NCBI GenBank assembly: GCA_015179045.1
Contig: WHUZ01000011.1
Location: 124,001-188,000 of the forward strand
Length of the DNA stretch: 64,000 nucleotides
Source: Kalaharituber pfeilii
Taxonomy: Eukaryota > Ascomycota > Pezizomycetes > Pezizales > Pezizaceae
Direction: 5' to 3'
The stretch's first letter is position 1. Each line of letters begins with the position of its first letter. Position numbers and translations under genes: made by a program. This document shows, piece by piece, positions 57,154 to 64,000 of the stretch. Below the pieces are notes generated by a model that was given only the letters and a program-made list of their open reading frames with translations, ran no database searches and was not told where the DNA came from.

Positions 57154-59240
57154 TCGCGTTCTCTTCATCTTCAAATGTGCCCACAGAAAGCCCCGGCCCG
57201 AAAAATCTCGTTCTTCTGGATATAGGCGTCCTCAGACATGTTATAGATCACGGTAAGGTTAATCCAGTAACCTTTCTTCCCCATCCTCTTGCCACCAAGG
57301 ACAAGTTCGGCGCTGACTCCTTGCCACCTTTCAATCTTGCCAATGGCGCGTTCGAACTGAGTCCTGCCTGCTTGAAGGTGGAAGAAGGAGCCCTCACTGA
57401 GTCAGTCGCTTCGAAGCTGTGCAATCTCAGTCATCTCCATCTTGAGTGTTCTTTCATGCAATACCTATCTGCTACACCTTTATGGACGTATATTCTTTCA
57501 TAATTTGCTGTGTAAGCTTGCAGTTCTCGGCGAAAAGAGAGATAATATTCACCTTGAGGAGGCAATGCAAATCTGACTAACATCTGTAGTAATCGAAACG
57601 GCCATTGCAGAAGATGGTACTTCAATGTCTGCATCGGGAAACACATTTGTGGGGTTTGGCCACCTAGCTCCAAGGGTACATTCTTCCGGCTGCTCTCCGC
57701 AGCCAATTTCTTCAGTATTCTCCTGGTAGGCTCGCTACCCGTAAAGAATGACTTTCTAACCTCCATATTCGAGGCAAGTGGTGCGCCTGTAGTGTGTTTT
57801 GGACCTAAAACCCGGAGCAATTTCAACCACCCCGGTGAGGAGCACAATATTCTCTTCTATCAACTTTGCTATATAGAGTATGGAGAGTGGCGCCTTCTCT
57901 CTAGATTTGACGATGTTGACATTTTCAATCACGACAGCAGACGCGACCCTCAAGGCAAATAAGGCCCATGGTACATTCCAGGCGCAGATAGAAGTTGTGA
58001 TGCCATATGATTACTTTATGGATAGCTATGGCAATGAATTCTCAGTATCGCCACATTGCAGTGCATGAAGAATATATTTACTCGATTTGGCATATTGAGA
58101 CTGGATGTACGCAAAACGTCAAGAACCAGACCTGGATATGTGGTCTCCCTAGATAAGTATGTTAGGAGTCTAGTGTCTCTGATTATATGGGTACTCCTTG
58201 AGATGAAACCAAAAATACATTTTAAGCACGATGACAACAGATCGATCTCCCACCTGTACGTAGAAGTAGTCTATTATTGTTTATGTAGTGACTTTGAGGG
58301 CGTAACGGTGTAACTTAGGACAATGCTTGGGGCTTCACCTTCTGAGGGAACCGTCCTGCTGGCCTTTCTTATATCGTCAACCTGAGTGCCTACTGTATAT
58401 TACAATTGCTACCAAGGTTTTTTTTTTTTTTTTTTTTTTTTATATCATTACTCGCGTGCCGCCTGATAGGCTATGGCGAGGTCTTCTTAATTACGTACAT
58501 GAAAATAAGAGTGAAATGAAATAAACTAAGGTATTAGTCTTGTCCTGCCCACTCCAATACCTCCGCGATGTTTATCTCCTTCTCCGGTTGTCTCAGTCCT
58601 CCCGCTCCATCTTTTAACTTTCCTCTCCATGTCTGGCATGCACTGGCTATGTGTGCGAAGTTCTCCGGGGCCTTTCCGCACCATCTGCATTCCGGTGAAT
58701 CCGCCTTGCCTATGCTGTATCTCCATTCCTTGAGCCCCTTATTTCCGAGGATGCCGGCCAGTGTTGAAATCCTTCTGCGGTTGTCAATTTGCTGAAGTGC
58801 TACCAAGGGTGTACGCTAACTTAACAGTGATCTCTAGCAGCTTCGGCAGCCCACGTAACACCGTCCATGGTTATCCCAATAGATCCGGCCCTCTAGTTCC
58901 GGCCATAGCTATCCCCATAACTCCGGCGCGGCCATAACTTCCCTTATAACTTTGGCCATGACTGTTTCTCCGTGGTATGGCTCTTTCTTCGAAACTCCGG
59001 TCCGTGCCCACAGTAATGTCTTACCGCTGACCATGCCGGACTGTAGCTATCGGTTGATCAGGCCGAATCGTCACTACCAGCTCACTAGCAGCTCACTAGC
59101 AGCTTTACCTCCTTCCGGGTAGGCCCTGGCACAGCATTTCCAATCGATATGGTGCCAAGGTGACTCATACCTTCCTCGTGGGCTTCGATGAGATCAGCCA
59201 GCTTATTGTCAGGGTGCCCAGACATGGTATCCACAGATGA
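57150..59240 (-). pseudogene. Decayed aldehyde dehydrogenase, split by a LINE fragment
   Basis: An intact enzyme would oxidise aldehydes with NAD(P). Minus-strand fragments in family order are NKLADLIEAHEEGMSHLGTI (59190-59130), then YGITTSICAWNVPWALFALR with VASAVVIENVNIVKS (near 58000-57910). EKAPLSILYIAKLIEENIV, VVEIAPGF, GAPLASNMEVRKSFFTGSEP, LELGGQTPQM, VYVHKGVADR, SAELVLGGKRMGKKGYWINL and NMSEDAYIQKNEIF follow. Several frame changes and stops separate them. The region of the catalytic cysteine is degraded: CIAS is not recognisable. A 380-bp LINE fragment (58418-58797) lies between the N-terminal and central parts. The block at 58.8-59.08 kb is not alignable by eye. A palindromic MITE abuts the 3' end. 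Confidence 0.85.
58407..58808 (-). mobile_element. 5'-truncated LINE copy with 11-bp target duplication (family A)
   Basis: The insert 58418-58797 is flanked by TGCTACCAAGG (58407-58417 and 58798-58808). On the minus strand it encodes the reverse-transcriptase C-terminus QQIDNRRRISTLAG and EWRYSIGKADSPECRWCGKA, then AHIASACQTWRG (C-x2-C ... H-x4-C zinc knuckle), ending at a TAA at 58540-58542. An untranslated part follows, ending CTCGCCATAGCCTATCAGGC and GGCACGCGAGTAATGATATA plus about 24 A. It is the longest LINE-derived frame in the window. Confidence 0.9.
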
Positions 59241-59299
59241 CGCATGGTAATGACGCCATGAATGACAACATGATGATGAGAGGTTATGTTGCACTTGTT

Positions 59300-60950
59300 A
59301 TTAGCACTTGATGTCATATAGAGTAATGCAATGAATGACGCACTGGAGGGAATGTCCTATATAGATGCCTAAGAACGGCCCTATGCAAGCTCCAAGCGGT
59401 GTTTTAAGTTACACCTACATTTCGCTGCATATCTCGGATACCGTAACACCTATTGCGTGCTGCTATACGCTGAGAGACTATGACAAAATGTGATGTCAAC
59501 ACATCAGCTGTTTTGGTGAAATCGCTTTACATTCGGTAGACTATACTGTACCAGGAGCCTCTCCCCATGCTGGAAAGCAGCTTTGGCACATTTCACTGCC
59601 AACTGAACATCCTTCTAGCTAACTTCATATACACATCACAAACATGTCCTTCGGTAGTACGACAGTAAAGAGGAAAGGCCATTCCATCTGGGCTGGGGAC
59701 GAACTCTAATACGGTGCCAATACGGTGTTTGCCAGTGCTTGCAGGTGACTTGTTGGACCACCAAAACGTCAATTGAACCGTCTTTTGATACTAGAATATA
59801 TCAGACGTCTGCTGTCCCTTAACTCGTTTTTGGAAGACACGAGTCTCATGTCAGCGGCAGTTATTGTGGGTGAGGACCCCAGTTTTTAGCACTGTTGGAG
59901 TTTTGATATAAACCTTAGTTAATCGAGTTGTTCTGGTGGATGTGAACTAATTGAATACGAATCCTGGCGATGATAGGGAGTAGCAAGGCTGGAAACAATC
60001 AGGTTTCTTTTATATGTACAGATTCCATCATGAGTATCGCTGGAGTATGGGTCAACCGCAAATACGCGGGGCTACATTGTGGGAGACGGAGCAAATTTCT
60101 GGTTCCCGACAAGAGTTCTCACTTGAGTGGCCGAGCCCGCAGAAATTATGCAGCATTAAGGGCGTGAGCGAATGCAGCAATTTGAGTATCCATTGCTAAT
60201 ATTACTGTGTAGTGTACGAATAGGAGGACATGTGCACGTGACCGAGCTTTGATTAGTGCTCAATTAACCTATTGCGGTTACCCTGACGCTGCGATTGTAT
60301 ATGTTCTCTCAGCATCGAACTCTTCCTACTATCGCTTCTGACAAATATCTTAACAGTAACTATTGGCTATCGATGAAACGCTACTGAATGGTAAGTAACC
60401 TACTGGAACCATGACTCCATCGAGCTTGGAATAATACTTTTGTACCTGACAAAAGTTATGTGCTGACTGGGGCTCTGGTCCAGCCGGGCCGTCAAAGGTA
60501 TTCAACGGATGGTGGGTGACCGCTTGAGCATAAAAAGGACCTGCCAACATCCTATAACCCGTGTATACCTTAGAAGCTATATATCAGGCTGAACGAGTAC
60601 AGAACCTATTAGCCTATGAGCTGATTACATGTACAGCTTATAATTTTCGCTCATCGATGTTCCCAAGCTGCCTAAGTTTCCTGGCATGAACATTCGCATA
60701 TCGTCGTTCTCGTTCTCAGTACAATATCATACGTTCATTGTACCTTACTTACTGCGAAGGCCACCGTACTGAGTATACGTAAACTGACAAATAACGCTGC
60801 CGAGGTTACATGCCCATAGTTCTTGGTAAGTTCAGTAGTGCGTGGAGCCCTAGTACTGTTATGATATCGGGCATTAAACCACCTCTCTTTTCCCTTTAAC
60901 CTTCCTTACTGCTTTAGAGGGACCCACATGAGTGCTTCATGCAGTCGAGA
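59300..60950. other. No supported gene
   Basis: Short open frames only, no recognisable domain or repeat. The stretch nearest 59300 would be the original 5' flank of the aldehyde dehydrogenase relic. Confidence 0.45.
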
Positions 60951-60954
60951 CCAT

Positions 60955-61151
60955 GTACTCGTTACCAGCATTTAGTGATGCAGGTGGGGGCCAAGTTGTA
61001 GGCCATGTGAGCCTGTGAGCAGGTGGGGATAAGGTGTGTACCTGACTTTGGAAGCCCTTCAGTGGGGTAGCATATCATCCCCAATCCGGTAGAATTTTCT
61101 CGCACGGCTGTAAAAGCCCCACCTGCATCACTAAATGCCAGTAACGAGTAC
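60955..61151. mobile_element. 197-bp hairpin element with 35-bp inverted repeats
   Basis: Left arm 60955-60989 begins GTACTCGTTACCAGCATTTA and ends GTGATGCAGGTGGGG. The right arm 61117-61151 is its complement with two mismatches. The 127-bp spacer is unique. No certain target duplication was found. It is probably a MITE, though a structured RNA or recent inverted duplication is also possible. Confidence 0.7.
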
Positions 61152-64000
61152 CGAGTAGCAAAATCGCGCCGCATCATATTCACACCCAAACCTACAAATT
61201 ACCTATCACTCGAGTCTGGGCACGGGAACACCTATCACTCTGCCGAAGCCGTTACAAGGTAAAGCTGAAGCTATGCGGGAGAAGATGCAGGTACCAGCAG
61301 TTTGGAACTGGACTAGACCAGTCACGATGGTACCGTCTCATCGAATACGATTGGTCCGCTTATCCATCCGGCACAATTGCCGATAGTTTCACCTTACGGG
61401 CTGTCTGGGCACACTACTGTACTAGTACTTCTTGAAAATTTCTTCATTTCCAATCAGACTACATGTCTGCACGCATGATAAACTACATTCACTTACTTGT
61501 GACGGAATAAAGAAGCAAATTTCTGAAGCCCGACGGAAGACTGCCAAGTGCCCAGGTGTAAGTACTCTTCGGTATGTACTTAAGGGTGCATAAATGTAAG
61601 TACAGACCTGTACTGTATTTAATCTACAAAATATAGGAACTTAACCGGAGGTCAACTTCTCTGCAGGGTCTACTGAGAAATACAAGATGCTCGGAGAGGT
61701 ATCACGCCTCCGACCTGCTATACAGAGAGCTTCTGCCTCAATTGCAATTGGCCAGACGTAACAACTGGACCACGTACTAGAGATCATTGAAAGACCACAT
61801 CTCTGAAGTTTCTATACTGGCATGCAGTCTCTGTTAGTCACTGTACTCCACTCTATGTGCAATATTTCAGATGGTGGAATATGTACTCGAGTACGGTGTT
61901 TTTTTCTCAAGAGCTTTCGAATTTTGTACCTGTAGCAGGTATTTCGATACTGGCTGAATTGCTCCTCGGCTCCTGCAGGGATGGTTGACCGAGGCTAGTA
62001 ATGCACATTGATGGGTTGCATCCTCTATGGTGGGAATTTGCCACCACTTGCATCTAGCCACCGTGCACACAGGCTGAATACCAGTCGGTGCTATCTCAGC
62101 TACTTATCGAATTTTTAGCTTGTGAAATGATTTATCCTTTACGTCTTTTAGATTTGTCAGCGAGGAAAAATACACCAGTCCTACTCAATCTACTCTAGGT
62201 TCAGGTGTTTGACCTTCCATACTCCCAATGTGTCGTTGACATGCCAAAGTATCTTCATGCTGCCGAATTCGCAACTCTGGCGAGGACTATCCAAAATCTG
62301 CTTCTTGATCCCAGATATGAGATAATCTCAAAACTCAGGAATATGACCATTTTCGAAACACGTGAAGTAGCGGAAAGGAACCAATCTATTGGTAGACTCG
62401 TTCTCCTTTAGTGTACCACAATAATAGGGGCATCGTTACTACCTTTACTATTGTAACCTTACCAACAAACCTGGTATATCCACAAACAGAGAAGTACAAT
62501 ATTGGAAACTAGAGTATTATTGAGGTCGAACTGTACATACTGGTAACACCAGATTTAACAACAAGGGTGTCGGATGAGCTGGAACTTGATTCGAATTGGT
62601 AAAGTATCAAGACAAAACAAAATCTTGGTTTTTGACACCAATTGAGTGCAACCAGACTATCAATTGAGACAAACAGCCTTCCCACTTCCGGTTGAATGGG
62701 GTTTGCACCAGCGTCCTAAATCAACATGAAGATTGGTGAGCCTAAGGTGGCAAACAATCTATGGGAGGCGAAACGTTCGATACTCTCTCACTCATTATCA
62801 AATATATGTGCAAATAAATAGATTGATCGTAGAGTACAGGAACCCGAGTTCCAATGCCTGTGGAGAATTGATATCACAAATGAGACCGAGCGTCCTGACG
62901 GCTATCGGATACCTGGCCGGGGTGTGTTGTTTTCCCAGCCGAGAAGCTTCAGCCTGGTCACAATCAAACTGATTGGACAGCCAGCAAGCTGTTGGTGATG
63001 GTGTAACCTCACGTGGTGTGGGGAGGATGTGGTTAAAGAAGATAGTGCATAACCTGCCCAGATGGAGTTAATATGGAATCTTTCAGGGGCTTTTCTGCCA
63101 CATGCATAGCGCTGCCTGTTCAATCTAGTGTCTCCGCCTGTCTTGTACTCGAGTACTCGGGGGCAGGGGTAAGTAAGTCTTCAGAAGCGCAAAAAGTTGC
63201 ATTGACAGGGATAGTTGCTAGAGTTGACCTGTTATGTAACTTCGTAATACTTGTTATTCTACACGCATTTTTTGTAGTTTCCTACACGCTTCACAGAGTA
63301 ACACGCTTTAAATTCTCTGTTTTCCAACCAACTTACAAAACTCCATTTCCCAGTCACAGCCTCGAATCACCTGCTGAAACCTGCATACAATAGTGAAATG
63401 AAGATCACAATCAAGAAACTACTCAAGTTCAGCGCGTCAGAATTATTATTGTACGCAATGAATGCACAAACAAGGTGGAAAACCTCAGGAAGGGTGGGAT
63501 GATATAACAAAAGAACAGCTCCTGTTATTAGCTAGAAGTGCGCCAGATCAGCTTTGAGCTGTTCTGGCTGTTGGTGGTAATTATGCAACAATTTATTGAC
63601 TTGTATGCAGTTAAAATTACGTGTGTCGTATTTTTGTGTGTAAAAATCATACAATTGTATTGAAGACTTTTCGACAACAAAGTCAAACCTATTTCACTTT
63701 CGACCCCCGGTCAGGTGGCGAACATTATGCATGCATAGCGCTTCTGAGTATTTTCCCCTACCCCGAGTAAAAGTAAACCCGCTGGGGAAAGGAGCTCTGT
63801 GGCATGCAAGAAGAGCACTTAGCTATTGACACAGATCCATGTCAGCCATTGCAAGAGAGCATGCTATCGAAGCAAAAAAAGTTTGAGCAGGACAGTAACT
63901 TGATATACCCCAGAACCTTTTGCTTGCTCAATCACTTTCTTTTTGTGGCTGAAGCTTGCTTTGGTTCCAGACCAAGTATGATACTATCGTCTACAATAAC
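61152..64000. other. No supported gene; gene-poor DNA to the window end
   Basis: Reading frames are short (at most about 106 codons) without recognisable domains on either strand. No tRNA, simple-sequence array or transposon end was identified. Confidence 0.45.

Noticed and set aside
1..64000. CRISPR array or bacterial operon structure
   Set aside because: The repeats found are minisatellite, microsatellite or transposon ends. Gene structure is clearly eukaryotic, with spliceosomal introns.

Overview
The window looks like nuclear DNA of a filamentous ascomycete. Introns are short and GT-AG (48-71 nt, plus one of 558 nt), and there are a fungal RNA-dependent RNA polymerase, an Opi1-type regulator, a C2H2 zinc-finger protein and a decayed CBM1-type secreted protein. 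Only four genes look essentially intact in 64 kb. That low density, with non-LTR retrotransposon fragments and small palindromic elements, suggests a Pezizomycete with an expanded genome, for example a truffle-like species. The taxonomic call is inference, not proof.

Layout: 1-6.1 kb holds no supported gene, only small inverted-repeat elements. 6.65-10.6 kb (+) is a four-exon RdRP with the DYDGD catalytic motif. 14.1-17.0 kb (-) is an Opi1-domain regulator with one apparent base missing in a homopolymer, preceded by a CpG- and G-run-rich promoter region (17.0-18.4 kb). 18.4-28.4 kb is gene-poor and holds a 462-bp TA-flanked MITE. 28.45-30.7 kb (-) is a broken ferric reductase. 36.4-37.8 kb (+) is an intact polytopic membrane protein of unknown function. 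From 38.4 to 59.3 kb the window is mostly relics: a nested LINE insertion, two broken short-chain dehydrogenases, a decayed homogentisate dioxygenase, a broken CBM1 secreted protein and a decayed aldehyde dehydrogenase split by a LINE fragment. A zinc-finger gene (50.5-51.5 kb, +) is the only intact gene among them. A degenerate minisatellite of about 60 bp per unit spans 54.8-56.3 kb. 59.3-64 kb is gene-poor apart from a hairpin element.

The most unusual signal is a set of very small poly(A) retroposon insertions with target-site duplications. Three copies of one 43-nt-body family lie at 29.6, 39.9 and 55.7 kb. A 49-bp insertion that is only the last ~24 nt of a LINE plus its tail lies at 54.46 kb. 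Most sit inside pseudogenes or the minisatellite. The RdRP belongs to the family used in fungal small-RNA silencing; any link to the transposon debris here is speculation.
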